The position numbers were made by a program, and so were the translations under genes. The notes below the pieces were generated by a model. The model saw nothing but the letters and a program-made list of their open reading frames with translations, was not told where the DNA came from and searched no databases. A stretch of DNA of 64,000 nucleotides from SAR324 cluster bacterium (lineage in GTDB: Bacteria; SAR324; NAC60-12): assembly GCA_015232315.1 (NCBI GenBank), contig JADFZZ010000002.1, forward strand, positions 186,001 to 250,000. Reading direction: 5' to 3'. Positions 45,509 to 55,910 of the stretch are shown here, piece after piece; within the stretch, counting starts at the first letter, position 1, and each line of letters begins with the position of its first letter.

Positions 45509-47719
45509 TCACCGTTCCAGATCAATAAAATATTGAATGACCTTTTCTGATGGCTCAATCGCAAGTAAATCAGTGACAATTTCGGCAGAAGAGGCCAGTT
45601 TGGCTATTTCTGCCAGTAAGGTCAAATGAATTTCCGGATTACTGAACGGGCTGAGCAGGAGAAAAACCAGATGACATGGACTGTCCGATTCGCCAGGCCA
45701 CAAAACACCTGCCGGAATCTGTGCAATCATACAGATTGGTTCAATCAATCCCCGGCACATCACATGCGGAACCGCAACACCATTGCTGAGGATCGTTGGA
45801 AAGGTCTGTTCACGATCCAGAATCTCTTTGAGAATAGCTTGTGCTGAAAGTATTGTTTCTCCAGATGAAAGAGTGGCAAGCATCCGGGTTAGAATGAATT
45901 CAGCCGAGCCTTCATGGAACCGTAAAATATGTTCCGGATGCAGAAAGAAGGGCAAATGATGCGCCCATTGCTTGAACAACAGAACATCACTTGAAGCTTC
46001 CAGATCCGGTCGGGAAGGTTCCAGGATGATCTCTGTGTCTCGCCTTACCAACAAGGGAATGGCTTCGTTGCGGATGTTTTTCAAAGCTCCGGGCAAGGTG
46101 CTATGCACAATGACGGCTTCACGATTTTTGAGGGCGTATCCCAGTTGTGAGGGTTTAGGCAGATTGCCCCATACGATCTTCCCCACACTTTCATTTTTTC
46201 CACTATCCGGTTCTTCATACAGTGATGTCCAGCGGAAAACATGATCTTTGCCGACCATTTCTGCCCAACGTTGACAAATCAATTGATTGAGATGACGATT
46301 GTCTGTCAGGGCCATCACGTTTCCAATGGTTGGAATCCACTCCGCTGGAATAGATTCGATGGACAGAGCATTGGCACTGTATGCCAGGAAACCTTCACGC
46401 TGTGCTTCAAGAATCGCATCCTGATTCAAATCAACCAGCAAACAGACATTTTGGGTGGTCTTGGTGATGAAATTGGCAATATTTCGGGCAAATGGATGAG
46501 CTCCAACAATGATCCAACCGTTTTTGGTCAAAGCTTTCACTTTGAGAAACCGGGCAACCGCGCCTGCGGTCAAGCCCTGGATAATCACACTGACACCAAT
46601 AATACTAAACGTGAAGGATTGCAAAAAGGAGGCATGTTCCAGTCCCGTTTCTTTTAGCCGTAACGCAAACAACGAGGCCATGGAGCCAGCGACAATGCCT
46701 CTGGGGGACAACCAGGACAGAAACAAACGATCTCTGATGGAAAGGCTGGTGTTGAAGGTGCAGAAAACAATGCTGAGTGGACGGATTACCAAAAGCACTA
46801 CCGCAATCAAAATCAATCCTCGCCATCCCAGCGCGGTAAAATCCTCAAGATGCAGTGTTGCCGAGAGTAAAATAAACAGCAGGGCAATGAACAATTCTGT
46901 CAATTCCGATTTGAACTGCTGGATATTTTTCAGGTGAGGCGGTTTATCCCATCCGAGGATAAATCCTGTGACAACCACGGTTAAAATTCCGGCTTCATGC
47001 ACCATCAGATCGGACATGCCAAACAAAAACAACGCCATCGATAACACAAAGATGTTGGCATATTCACGCGGAATCCAGTCTTTTTTGAGAACAGTTATCA
47101 GCACTCCGCCCCCCAGTAAACCAATGCCGATACCAACCAGCAATCTTAAGCCAAACTGCTGAAACGGTAGCATTTCCGCATTGGAGGTACGATTGAACCA
47201 CTCAAAACATAAAATGGCGATAAATACCCCAATCGGATCAATCAACACTCCTTCCCAATGTAGAATGTGGTGAAGTTTTTCCTTAATGCCAATCCGGTTG
47301 AGTAACGGGACAATCACGGTGGGGCCTGTCACAATGATCAAACTGCCAGCCAGCATGGAAAATGACATGGAATAACCGAACAGATAATACACGGTCATTG
47401 CCGTTCCAAACCAGGTGATCAGCACTCCGATGCTCAACAAACGCCAGATCACCGTCGAAGCTTTACGGATTCCATCAAGACTGAGAGACAAGCCACCTTC
47501 AAACAGAATGATTGCCACCCCGAGAGACACGATCATCTTCAAACCTGATTCCAAGGCTTCAGGATCAATGAGTCCAGCACCTTCAGGTCCCAGCAGAATG
47601 CCACCAATCAGCAATGGTACAATCGACGGTATCCGCAGATGTTTTGCGATAATCATCAGCGACACACCTGTGACCATTGAAATCACCAGTGTCGAGATGC
47701 GAAGATAGGACAAATCCAT
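45509..47719 (-). CDS. Na+/H+ antiporter fused to TrkA-like and PTS EIIA domains
   Basis: 736 residues in three parts. Residues about 10-390 form a CPA1/CPA2-type exchanger with about twelve helices (LFEGGLSLSL; GPTVIVPLLN; LSPRGIVAGSMAS). Residues about 400-560 resemble a TrkA-N nucleotide-binding domain (WIIVGAHPFARNIANFI), though the glycine pattern is weak. Residues about 590-736 look like a fructose-type EIIA domain with the histidine in NGVAVPHVM. The EIIA-like part suggests control by PTS phosphorylation, or loss of that and use as a regulator. It is a separate gene upstream of rph. Confidence 0.83.
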   Translation of the reverse strand: MDLSYLRISTLVISMVTGVSLMIIAKHLRIPSIVPLLIGGILLGPEGAGLIDPEALESGLKMIVSLGVAIILFEGGLSLSLDGIRKASTVIWRLLSIGVLITWFGTAMTVYYLFGYSMSFSMLAGSLIIVTGPTVIVPLLNRIGIKEKLHHILHWEGVLIDPIGVFIAILCFEWFNRTSNAEMLPFQQFGLRLLVGIGIGLLGGGVLITVLKKDWIPREYANIFVLSMALFLFGMSDLMVHEAGILTVVVTGFILGWDKPPHLKNIQQFKSELTELFIALLFILLSATLHLEDFTALGWRGLILIAVVLLVIRPLSIVFCTFNTSLSIRDRLFLSWLSPRGIVAGSMASLFALRLKETGLEHASFLQSFTFSIIGVSVIIQGLTAGAVARFLKVKALTKNGWIIVGAHPFARNIANFITKTTQNVCLLVDLNQDAILEAQREGFLAYSANALSIESIPAEWIPTIGNVMALTDNRHLNQLICQRWAEMVGKDHVFRWTSLYEEPDSGKNESVGKIVWGNLPKPSQLGYALKNREAVIVHSTLPGALKNIRNEAIPLLVRRDTEIILEPSRPDLEASSDVLLFKQWAHHLPFFLHPEHILRFHEGSAEFILTRMLATLSSGETILSAQAILKEILDREQTFPTILSNGVAVPHVMCRGLIEPICMIAQIPAGVLWPGESDSPCHLVFLLLSPFSNPEIHLTLLAEIAKLASSAEIVTDLLAIEPSEKVIQYFIDLER

Positions 47720-47739
47720 GGGAAAAGGCTCTTGTGAGA

Positions 47740-48399
47740 TTATGGAGTGTTGATTACTTCCATTTCCGGTGTGACCTCAAAATGAAACATTCGGGGATCA
47801 ATGGGTTGATTATAGGCCATTTCCAGAAATTCGATAATCCGGTAGTTTCCCTGATTATCCAGCAAAGCGACCGCTTTGATATCATAACTGGAAGAGTCGA
47901 CCAGCAGTTGAAGAAGTTCCAGATTGGCTTCTGCCTGTTTGGGTTTCAATTCGACAATCAATCCCTTTGATTCAGCAGAAAACAGTTTTTTTGAAATGTT
48001 TTGTGCGGAAAAATCGTGTTGTAAATGGCCCTTTCCCAGCAAAAAAGCCAAGGCTGTTCCCTGAGTGACCTGGTCAAGTTGACGGATTGTGACATTTTCC
48101 AGTAAGGGATCAAATAACCACACGGTTGTTCCGTCCGTGACCAGCAACTGTTCATTGGGTTTGGCATAGTTCCACCGCATTTTGCCTACCCGTTGATAGG
48201 CTACAGTTCCCTCTGCCTTTTTGGGAGATGTTTCTGAACTGGAAAAGTAGTTGGTCTGGGTGAATTTTCCATGAAAGCTTTCGAGGCTTTGGTAACGCTG
48301 CTGAATGGCCTCAATGAGTCCTTCCTTCATCGGTGTTCCGGCATATACGGCAATCGGCCACAACAAACAAATGACTACCCGGAAAATTTGTGATTTCAT
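47740..48399 (-). CDS. lolA: Outer-membrane lipoprotein carrier LolA
   Basis: A periplasmic chaperone carrying lipoproteins from LolCDE to the outer membrane. The signal peptide (residues 1-20, VVICLLWPIAVYA) has no lipobox cysteine. The mature start LIEAIQQRYQSLESFHGKFTQ and the GKMRWNYAKPNEQLLVTDGT segment are typical of LolA. Length is 219 aa. It starts 5 nt after the lptF stop, so the pair is coupled. Confidence 0.92.
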   Translation of the reverse strand: MKSQIFRVVICLLWPIAVYAGTPMKEGLIEAIQQRYQSLESFHGKFTQTNYFSSSETSPKKAEGTVAYQRVGKMRWNYAKPNEQLLVTDGTTVWLFDPLLENVTIRQLDQVTQGTALAFLLGKGHLQHDFSAQNISKKLFSAESKGLIVELKPKQAEANLELLQLLVDSSSYDIKAVALLDNQGNYRIIEFLEMAYNQPIDPRMFHFEVTPEMEVINTP

Positions 48400-48404
48400 G
48401 ACAA

Positions 48405-49508
48405 TTACCCTCGCTTGACTAAATGACGGAGAACTTTAACAAAACTATCCAAATGATTGTCCAGTTTATACAGGCTGTAAAGCCCGAAACAGAAAATGGC
48501 AGATGGAGGAATCCAGAGAATCTGGGGTGTGATTTTCTGACCACGGGTGATTTCTTTGGCTCCCATCCACAGGATATAATATACCAGCACCAGAATCAAA
48601 GCCCGCAGGTAGGCTCCGGAGCGTCCTCGTCTTGGATCCGCAACGCCAAGGGAAATGGCCCCCATCGCAAACGCCAGACAGGCCCAGGGGGTAGTGAGTC
48701 TGAGCATGAGTTCAATTTTTGATATTCGTGAAGGCATTTCCATGAGGTCCCTTGTTGACACACCCCAGATATGGCCACCTTTTTCGGCGGAAACGATGGT
48801 TGGAAGTTTAAAGGCATAATCCAGAGACTGAAACGCAATGGTTCGATAATCTCCTGTTTCCGGGTCACTGGAATAAACCATTCCATCAAACAGTCTCAGC
48901 ACAATATCCTGCTGTTCTTCCCTGAAATCAATCACCCCACGGTCTGCCATCACCACCATGGATTCCGGTTTCAGTTCCTGATCAGTGATAAAAACCCCTT
49001 TCAATTCCCCTTTTTCATCTTTTCCCTGAACATACAGTACCTGATTATTGAAATCATAATTCAGCACTTTAGGCACAATGTTCTTGGATGTATGTGATTT
49101 CAGAACCTTGATCTTTTCCTCTTCAAACGCGGCAAACCCCGCTGGTTGCAACCAGATGGTCATGACATAGTTGCCAGCGGTAGCGAAGAAACCAAACACA
49201 ACAATGGCGGACCCAATTTTCCAGAAACTCATTCCAGCGGCCCGCATGGCCGTGATTTCAAGCTCGGTGGAGAGGCGAACCATCAGAATGAATGCGGAAA
49301 TGATCATTGCCAGTGGAAAAGTCACCGCCAGGAATTGGGGCATGCGGTAGATCAGCATCAGCAGTACACTGAAAACATTAACCCCTTTGGTGACAATGAG
49401 GTTGATCAGACGATATACCGTGTCCATGGACAGCACAAAAGTCAGCACCAGCAGACTCATGACATACGGCGCAAACAACTGGGCAAACAGGGAACGGAAT
49501 ACTATCAT
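48405..49508 (-). CDS. LPS export permease LptF/LptG
   Basis: An inner-membrane subunit of the LptBFGC exporter that draws lipopolysaccharide from the membrane. Two groups of three helices (residues about 10-125 and 270-350) flank a periplasmic jelly-roll domain. The segment LSTELEITAMRAAGMSFWKI, near residue 80, is the coupling helix that meets LptB. Length is 367 aa. It may be LptF or LptG; only one copy is in the window. It follows the Gfo/Idh gene closely. Confidence 0.88.
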   Translation of the reverse strand: MIVFRSLFAQLFAPYVMSLLVLTFVLSMDTVYRLINLIVTKGVNVFSVLLMLIYRMPQFLAVTFPLAMIISAFILMVRLSTELEITAMRAAGMSFWKIGSAIVVFGFFATAGNYVMTIWLQPAGFAAFEEEKIKVLKSHTSKNIVPKVLNYDFNNQVLYVQGKDEKGELKGVFITDQELKPESMVVMADRGVIDFREEQQDIVLRLFDGMVYSSDPETGDYRTIAFQSLDYAFKLPTIVSAEKGGHIWGVSTRDLMEMPSRISKIELMLRLTTPWACLAFAMGAISLGVADPRRGRSGAYLRALILVLVYYILWMGAKEITRGQKITPQILWIPPSAIFCFGLYSLYKLDNHLDSFVKVLRHLVKRG

Positions 49509-49514
49509 TGGCCA

Positions 49515-50450
49515 CTACAATCGAATACGGTTTCGGATATCCCAGGCAACTTTCATGGCCTGTAAACCGTCAAGGGCAGATACTTTGGGAGGAACTTTAT
49601 GCCTGAGCGCATACAGAAAACTCTGAATTTCTGTCATGAGCGCATCCCCTTTTTCCAGTTGGAAAGTTTCCGGTTTCAGATCTTCCGGTTTCAGATTTTC
49701 AGAAGGCGTGACTTGAAGTTTCCTGGCTTGTCCTGTTCCATAATCCAGCGACAGATATAAACCTTTCTGAAAAATCCGCATCTTTCTTTCGGCTTTGTCA
49801 GAAACACGGCTGGCTGTCAACACCGCCAGACATCCGCCCGGAAATTTCAAACGGGCATTTGCCAGATCGACACTGTTGGTCAAAATTGAAACTCCCGTGG
49901 CTTCCACATCACAGGGATATTCGCCAACCATTGCCAGCACGAGATCAATATCATGGATCATCACATCCAGAATGACATCCACATCCGTACTCCGTTTGGG
50001 AAAGGGGGAGATGCGGATGTTTTCAATGAATTGAGGATGTTGGACGTGCTGTTGAAATTCGGTAAACACGACATTGAAACGCTCCAGATGCCCGATCTGG
50101 AGACACAATTTGCTGGTGTTCGCCAGATCGTACAGGGCGTGAGCTTCATCCAGTGTCGCTGTGAACGGTTTTTCCAGTAATACATGAATCCCTCGTTCCA
50201 GAAAATCTTTGGCCACGGAATAATGTGCGACCGTAGGAACTACAATGCTCACCGCATCCACCTGATCCAGCAGCATTTTGTAATCTGAAAACCAGGGAAC
50301 TGACAGTTCCTCACCAATTTCTTTGGCCCGGTCAGGATTTGCATCCACGACACCCACCAGTTCACAATCAGGAAGTTGCTTATATTTCTGGGCATGAAAT
50401 CGTCCAAGGTATCCCACCCCCACAACACCCACTTTTAAAATTTTATCCAT
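49515..50450 (-). CDS. Gfo/Idh/MocA-family oxidoreductase
   Basis: An NAD(P)-dependent sugar oxidoreductase with the Rossmann motif VGVVGVGYLGRFHAQKY, then EKPFTATLDEAH containing the EKP motif, and catalytic His/Asp in MIHDIDLVLAM. Length is 311 aa from the ATG at 50450 (TAGGA upstream). In several bacteria a member next to lpx genes oxidises UDP-GlcNAc for lipid A; its place before lptF and lolA makes that worth testing. The substrate is unknown. Confidence 0.85.
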   Translation of the reverse strand: MDKILKVGVVGVGYLGRFHAQKYKQLPDCELVGVVDANPDRAKEIGEELSVPWFSDYKMLLDQVDAVSIVVPTVAHYSVAKDFLERGIHVLLEKPFTATLDEAHALYDLANTSKLCLQIGHLERFNVVFTEFQQHVQHPQFIENIRISPFPKRSTDVDVILDVMIHDIDLVLAMVGEYPCDVEATGVSILTNSVDLANARLKFPGGCLAVLTASRVSDKAERKMRIFQKGLYLSLDYGTGQARKLQVTPSENLKPEDLKPETFQLEKGDALMTEIQSFLYALRHKVPPKVSALDGLQAMKVAWDIRNRIRL

Positions 50451-50460
50451 AGTCCTACCA

Positions 50461-52407
50461 TTACTTATGAATTTCCTCATGCCCTTCAATGATTTTCTGA
50501 ACCACAGAGGGATCGGCCAAGGTTGAAATATCGCCAAGACTTTCAGATTCGCCCGCTGCGATTTTTCTGAGAATCCGGCGCATGATTTTTCCACTGCGTG
50601 TTTTAGGCAGACCTGGAACAAACTGAATGACATCGACTGTTGCAATGGGGCCGATTTCATGGCGAACCAGAGCCACCAGTTCCTTCTCCAGTTCCTGTGA
50701 TGGATGATGTCCGGTATTGAGGATCACAAACGCGTAAATTCCCTGACCTTTCAGCTCATGAGGAATTCCCACCACAGCCGCTTCTGCCACGTATTCATGA
50801 AGCACCAGGGCCGATTCAATCTCCGCTGTTCCGAGACGGTGTCCGGAAACATTGATGACATCATCCACCCTGCCAGTGATCCAGTAATAACCGTCTTCAT
50901 CCCTGCGGCATCCATCTCCTGTAAAATAATATCCCGGATATTGGACAAAATAGGTGTTGTAAAAACGTTCTGAATCGCCATAAACTCCCCGCATTTGACC
51001 GGGCCAGGAGGCTTTGATACACAAATTTCCAGTTCCGGCACCTTCGATTTCCTTGCCGTTGTCATCCACCAGCACAGGCTGAATCCCAAAAAAAGGCAGG
51101 GTTGCTGAACCAGGTTTGGTTGTGGTGGCACCCGGCAACGGAGTGATGAGAATTCCACCTGTTTCTGTCTGCCACCAGGTATCCACAATCGGACATTTCT
51201 GTTTTCCAACCACGTTGTGGTACCACATCCAGGCTTCAGGATTGATGGGTTCCCCCACAGTTCCCAGCAATTTGAGCGAACTCAGATTCCGCTTCTCGAC
51301 GTGACGGTTTCCTTCTTTGGCAATTGCCCGGATGGCAGTCGGAGCTGTATAAAAAATATTGACCTGGTGTTTATCAATAATGTCCCAGAAACGGCCCCAG
51401 TCCGGAAAATTCGGAATGCCTTCATACATGAGTGTGGTGGCACCATTCAGCAACGGCCCATATAAAATGTAGCTGTGTCCGGTGATCCAGCCAATGTCAG
51501 CCGTGCACCAGTAAGTATCGCCGTCATGATAGTCAAACACATATTGATGCGTGAGCGATGCATAGACCAGATAGCCGCCGGTGGTGTGCATCACCCCTTT
51601 GGGTTTACCCGTAGAACCGGAGGTATAGAGAATGAACAGTGGGTCTTCAGCATCCATTTCTTCTGGAGGACAAATGTATTTGATGTCTTTCGATGACATT
51701 TCTGTATGCCACCAACGATCTCTTGGCGTAGTGATGCTGACATGGGTTCCTGAATGTTTCACAATAATGCAGTGTTGCACATCGGTGTTTTCCAGAGCAT
51801 CATCGCAAAACTGTTTGAGGGGAACCACATTCCCACCACGAAGTCCACCATCAGCGGTAATGACCATTTTGGGCTGACAATCCAGAATTCTGTTATGCAA
51901 TGATTCCGCACTGAAGCCTCCAAAAACCACAGAATGAATCGCGCCAATACGGGCACAGGCCAGAACCGCGATTGCCAGTTCGGGAATCATTGGCATATAC
52001 AGCACTACTCGATCGCCTTTTTTGATTCCAAACTTTTTCATCACATTGGCAAACTGGCAAACTTCACGGTGCAATTGCAGATAGGTGTAGGTGCGGGATA
52101 CATGCGGGTCATCGCCTTCCCAGATCAGGGCCGCCTGGTTTTTTCTGGGGGTGGTCAAATGTCGGTCAAGGCAGTTCCACGAAGCATTGAGTTTTCCCTC
52201 AAGAAACCATTTCACTTCGGCTTTATGATAATCACATGCAGATACCTTTTTCCAGGGTTGGAACCAGTCAATTCGTTTGGATTGTTCAGCCCAGAATTTA
52301 TCCGGTTCAGTCAAAGATTGTTGATACCATTGCTTGTAGGTTTCCTCATTGATCAGGGCGTTTTCTCGAAATTTTTCACCCGGTTCAAATACTTCGGACT
52401 GACTCAT
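50461..52407 (-). CDS. acs: Acetyl-CoA synthetase (AMP-forming)
   Basis: Activates acetate to acetyl-CoA. Motifs: [19 protein letters not shown] (AMP-binding), [10 protein letters not shown] and the C-terminal [16 protein letters not shown] with the acetylation lysine. Length (648 aa) and the N-terminus ([16 protein letters not shown]) match Acs. It stops 10 nt before the Gfo/Idh gene and may share its transcript. Confidence 0.95.
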   Translation of the reverse strand: MSQSEVFEPGEKFRENALINEETYKQWYQQSLTEPDKFWAEQSKRIDWFQPWKKVSACDYHKAEVKWFLEGKLNASWNCLDRHLTTPRKNQAALIWEGDDPHVSRTYTYLQLHREVCQFANVMKKFGIKKGDRVVLYMPMIPELAIAVLACARIGAIHSVVFGGFSAESLHNRILDCQPKMVITADGGLRGGNVVPLKQFCDDALENTDVQHCIIVKHSGTHVSITTPRDRWWHTEMSSKDIKYICPPEEMDAEDPLFILYTSGSTGKPKGVMHTTGGYLVYASLTHQYVFDYHDGDTYWCTADIGWITGHSYILYGPLLNGATTLMYEGIPNFPDWGRFWDIIDKHQVNIFYTAPTAIRAIAKEGNRHVEKRNLSSLKLLGTVGEPINPEAWMWYHNVVGKQKCPIVDTWWQTETGGILITPLPGATTTKPGSATLPFFGIQPVLVDDNGKEIEGAGTGNLCIKASWPGQMRGVYGDSERFYNTYFVQYPGYYFTGDGCRRDEDGYYWITGRVDDVINVSGHRLGTAEIESALVLHEYVAEAAVVGIPHELKGQGIYAFVILNTGHHPSQELEKELVALVRHEIGPIATVDVIQFVPGLPKTRSGKIMRRILRKIAAGESESLGDISTLADPSVVQKIIEGHEEIHK

Positions 52408-52481
52408 GGTTTCCTCTAAATTGAATTATTAACTCATTGGTGATCACGCCAAGTGGTATCACTTTATAAACAGGTTTTTGT

Positions 52482-52859
52482 TTATGGTAAAAAAGGAATG
52501 ACCTGATTACCCAGGATCATACTGTAATGTTTGCTATTCCCTGTAATCAATTTCAATCCGTAATGTTTAGCGGTTGATGCGATCAGTGCGTCAGCCATTT
52601 CCATTGAAGGGCTCAAACAGAATTGTTCCACCCATATGCATGCCTGTTGTGAAATAGACTCTGTGATATGGATGACTTCTACTTCCCACTGGTTTAAAGC
52701 TTTTTTAAACCAGTGTAATTCCTGTTTGTTTCTCATACCACGCATTAGTTCCATCCATGTAACAGCAGATATTTGAAAACCTGGGCTCTCATGAATCAAT
52801 CTCACAGCATTCGGATTTCCTTTGGATACCCAAATCAATACATCACTGTCCACTATCAT
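52482..52859 (-). CDS. PIN-domain toxin (VapC-type)
   Basis: A 125-residue PIN-fold ribonuclease: the acidic residues D4 (VDSDVLIW), E37 (AVTWMELMRG) and D90 (MADALIAST) are conserved, with LITGNSKHY at the end of the fold. It overlaps the upstream antitoxin gene by 4 nt (ATGA), the usual form of toxin-antitoxin pairs. It should cut a specific RNA when free. Confidence 0.88.
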   Translation of the reverse strand: MIVDSDVLIWVSKGNPNAVRLIHESPGFQISAVTWMELMRGMRNKQELHWFKKALNQWEVEVIHITESISQQACIWVEQFCLSPSMEMADALIASTAKHYGLKLITGNSKHYSMILGNQVIPFLP

Positions 52860-53089
52860 GCAAATCGGCCTTTTCGTAGTTGTCGAATGTAAGCAGTTGG
52901 ATCTTCCATATCCTTACGATCGTTCCACATGCCGATAAATCCGTTATCCTCATTTCCAACAACTTCTGAAAATAGCGGTGTCATTTTGATTTGTTTTCCT
53001 TGGAGTTCTAAAATCACCTCATCTCCACGATCTAAAGCATCAAGAATGCTTTGTGGTCGGGTTTGCAAATCATTGGCTGTCGCATGCAT
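52856..53089 (-). CDS. Putative antitoxin of the PIN toxin (Phd/YefM-like)
   Basis: 77 residues: an N-terminal part like Phd/YefM antitoxins (HATANDLQTRPQSILDALDR then DEVILELQGKQIKMTPL), followed by a flexible toxin-binding tail with WNDRKDMEDPTAYIRQLRKG. It precedes the PIN toxin with a 4-nt overlap, and probably represses the pair. Antitoxin identity rests on context and on the weak Phd pattern. Confidence 0.75.
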   Translation of the reverse strand: MHATANDLQTRPQSILDALDRGDEVILELQGKQIKMTPLFSEVVGNEDNGFIGMWNDRKDMEDPTAYIRQLRKGRFA

Positions 53090-53157
53090 AGGGACTCCTT
53101 ACATCAAATTTACATCCAGATGAAAACATATACTGTTCTTCTGAGATAGACAAAGGT

Positions 53158-55833
53158 TCAGTTGGATAAACCTTCAAGCTCCTGAATCTGTTGTTTGAGT
53201 GCGTCAATGGTTCTTTGAGAAGTTTCTACCTTTTCCCTGAGTTCTTCAACAACCTGTGCCGGAGCTTTTTGTAAAAAGCCCTCATTTTCGAGTTTTTTCT
53301 GATTTTTGCTCACAAAATCTTCTTCCTTTTTCAGATTTCGTTGCAACGATTCAATTTCCTGACGCCAGTCAATCGCTGACGCGTCAATGTGCGCCACGCT
53401 TTCTTCAAAGTAGGAGCTCAGCGTGTCTTTGGCGGTTTCAGGCTGTTGACGAACCAGTTCCAGTTGTTCAAGCCGTGCCAGACGCTTGATCAATTCCCGG
53501 TGTTCCTCAAAAACAATAAAATGTTTTTCAGACTCAATTCGAGCGTTGATTTTCTGATTCAGTCCGATTTTTGCCTTGTCTCGTAACGCTCTGATCTGGG
53601 TGATGGCTTCCTTGACCACAGATATTTTAGCGTCACTTTCAGGATAATGATGCTCAGGACGGATTCCCGGCCAGTAACTGGTGATCAGCATGGATTCAGG
53701 CTGAAAATGCTCCCATAGAACCTCTGTCACAAACGGCATGTAAGGATGAATCAGTTTCAGCATCGTGGTGAAGGCATATGCCAGAACCTGATCATCTTCA
53801 GGAGTTCGTTCAGGTTTTTTATCCATTTCCAGATACCAGTCACAAAAATCACCCCAGAAAAAATTCCGGATTGTTTCGCCGACATCAGAAATACGAAAGC
53901 TTTCCATACTGCTTTGAACAGACGCGATCAGACCATTCAGACGATGCAACAGCCATTGTGCCATCAGATTATTGACCTGTGCGGGCGGAGTCATGGGCGT
54001 GTTGTCACCAATGGTCATCAAAATATAACGTCCCGCATTCCAGATTTTATTCACAAATCTGCGGCAGCTTTCGAGTTTTTCAGGATAAAGACGCAAATCC
54101 ATTCCGGGGCCAGTGCCCATGATCAGTGAAAAACGCAGGGCATCGGTGCCATAGTCGCGGATACTTTCCAAGGGATCAATACAGGTTTCAGGCCGGGATT
54201 TGGACATTTTTTTCCCATCCCTGGTTCTGACCATTCCATGCAGATAAACCGTTTCAAAGGGAATTTGCCCGGTCATGTAGGTTGTCATCAGAATCATGCG
54301 TGCGACCCAGAAAAACAGGATATCATAACCTGTTTCCATCACCTGTGTGGAATGAAATTTTTGAAAATCCGGACTGCGCTTCAGCAACTCTTCAAACGAA
54401 ATTGAAAAATCACCCGCCAGTTCAGGATCAATCAGGGTGCTCCAGGTCCACAACGCCGATGAAAACCACGTATCCAACGTATCAGGATCCTGTGTCCATC
54501 CATCTTCCGCGGGAGGTTGGAGACCAACATACAAGTCCTTGCCGCGATACCAGACAGGTACTCGATGGCCCCACCAGATTTGACGGGAAATGCACCAGTC
54601 TCTCAAATTTTCAACCCAATGAAAATAAGTCGCGTTGAATCGATCCGGCACAATTTTAACATCATTGGAACGGACAACATCAATCAGCACTTCTTTCAAA
54701 CTGAGTTGCTTACCTTTCCAGGAAACAACCGGCTTGTTCACATCAATAAACCACTGTTCTTTGGGCAACGGTTCAATGGGTTGTTTGGTCCTGTAGCAAA
54801 TGGAAAGAGCCTGTTGATAGGATTCTTTCTTTACCATCAAACCACTTTCTTCCAGATCCTGAACAAAAGCGTCACGACAAGCCCGAACCGTCATGCCTTG
54901 ATAGCAACCAACCACAGGGAGCATCTTTCCATCTTCTCCAATGATCTGTAGCACTTCCAGACCATGCCGCTGAGACATTTCATAATCCACCTGACTATGG
55001 GCCGGTGTTACACCGATCACACCAGAACCAAATGTGGGGTCCACCTGAGGATCCGCAAAAACCTTGACGTTAATTTTTTGTCCTTTGGGCCATGTCACTT
55101 CTACCATTTTACCCACATAATCCCGATAACGCTCATCGTCAGGATGAACCGCTATCCCGGTATCACCAAGTTTGGTTTCCGGGCGGCTTGTTGCTACTTC
55201 AAACGGACCGTATTTCATGTAATACAAGGTGGACTGCACTTCCTGATGCTCGATTTCATCATCAGAAATGGTAGTCTGTAGAATGGAATCCCAATTGACA
55301 ATCCGATATCCCCGATAAATCAAGCCATTGTCATACATTTTTTTGAAAGTGTCATTCACACACCGATTGAGCTGAGGGTCCATGGTGTAACGCTCTCGAG
55401 ACCAGTCACAACTGGCTCCCATGGCACGAATCTGGTTGCGAATCGTTCCCCGTGAGTTTTCCACATATTTCATGATTCGGTTCAGGACTTCTTCTCGTCC
55501 TAAAGTTTTTCTAGGATCAGCGATATGCTCTTCATCCTTGATTTTTTGGAGGACTACGTTTTCTGTTGCGATTGCGGCATGGTCGGTGCCAGGCAGCCAA
55601 AGCGCTTCATCGCCCAGCATTCTGTGCCAGCGTGTTAAAATATCTTCGAGAGCCAGCATGACAGCATGGCCGACATGGAGTTGCCCGGTTGCGTTGGGAG
55701 GAGGCATTGAAATTACAAACGGTTTCTTGTCGGAATTGGCGTTGGCCTGAAAAGTCCCGTTGTTTTCCCATTTTTCATAAATGTTTTTTTCAAAAGACTG
55801 AGGATCATAAGCTTTATCAATCGGATTTTTCAT
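53158..55833 (-). CDS. valS: Valine-tRNA ligase
   Basis: A class I synthetase with HIGH as PNATGQLHVGHAVM near residue 47, LWLPGTDHAAIATE, KMSKS in KKMSKSRPETCIDP, a tryptophan-rich WCISRQIWWGHRVPVWY, and a C-terminal coiled coil (ERTLIDALK-like region: RTIDALKQQIQELEG). Length is 891 aa. It stands alone beside dapB and a TA pair. Confidence 0.97.
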   Translation of the reverse strand: MKNPIDKAYDPQSFEKNIYEKWENNGTFQANANSDKKPFVISMPPPNATGQLHVGHAVMLALEDILTRWHRMLGDEALWLPGTDHAAIATENVVLQKIKDEEHIADPRKTLGREEVLNRIMKYVENSRGTIRNQIRAMGASCDWSRERYTMDPQLNRCVNDTFKKMYDNGLIYRGYRIVNWDSILQTTISDDEIEHQEVQSTLYYMKYGPFEVATSRPETKLGDTGIAVHPDDERYRDYVGKMVEVTWPKGQKINVKVFADPQVDPTFGSGVIGVTPAHSQVDYEMSQRHGLEVLQIIGEDGKMLPVVGCYQGMTVRACRDAFVQDLEESGLMVKKESYQQALSICYRTKQPIEPLPKEQWFIDVNKPVVSWKGKQLSLKEVLIDVVRSNDVKIVPDRFNATYFHWVENLRDWCISRQIWWGHRVPVWYRGKDLYVGLQPPAEDGWTQDPDTLDTWFSSALWTWSTLIDPELAGDFSISFEELLKRSPDFQKFHSTQVMETGYDILFFWVARMILMTTYMTGQIPFETVYLHGMVRTRDGKKMSKSRPETCIDPLESIRDYGTDALRFSLIMGTGPGMDLRLYPEKLESCRRFVNKIWNAGRYILMTIGDNTPMTPPAQVNNLMAQWLLHRLNGLIASVQSSMESFRISDVGETIRNFFWGDFCDWYLEMDKKPERTPEDDQVLAYAFTTMLKLIHPYMPFVTEVLWEHFQPESMLITSYWPGIRPEHHYPESDAKISVVKEAITQIRALRDKAKIGLNQKINARIESEKHFIVFEEHRELIKRLARLEQLELVRQQPETAKDTLSSYFEESVAHIDASAIDWRQEIESLQRNLKKEEDFVSKNQKKLENEGFLQKAPAQVVEELREKVETSQRTIDALKQQIQELEGLSN

Positions 55834-55910
55834 GATGTGACAGTGGTAAAAATTGGGAGAGATGGATGGTAAATCCTGTTTTCAAAAGGAAAAGTGCAAT
55901 CCTGGAGATC

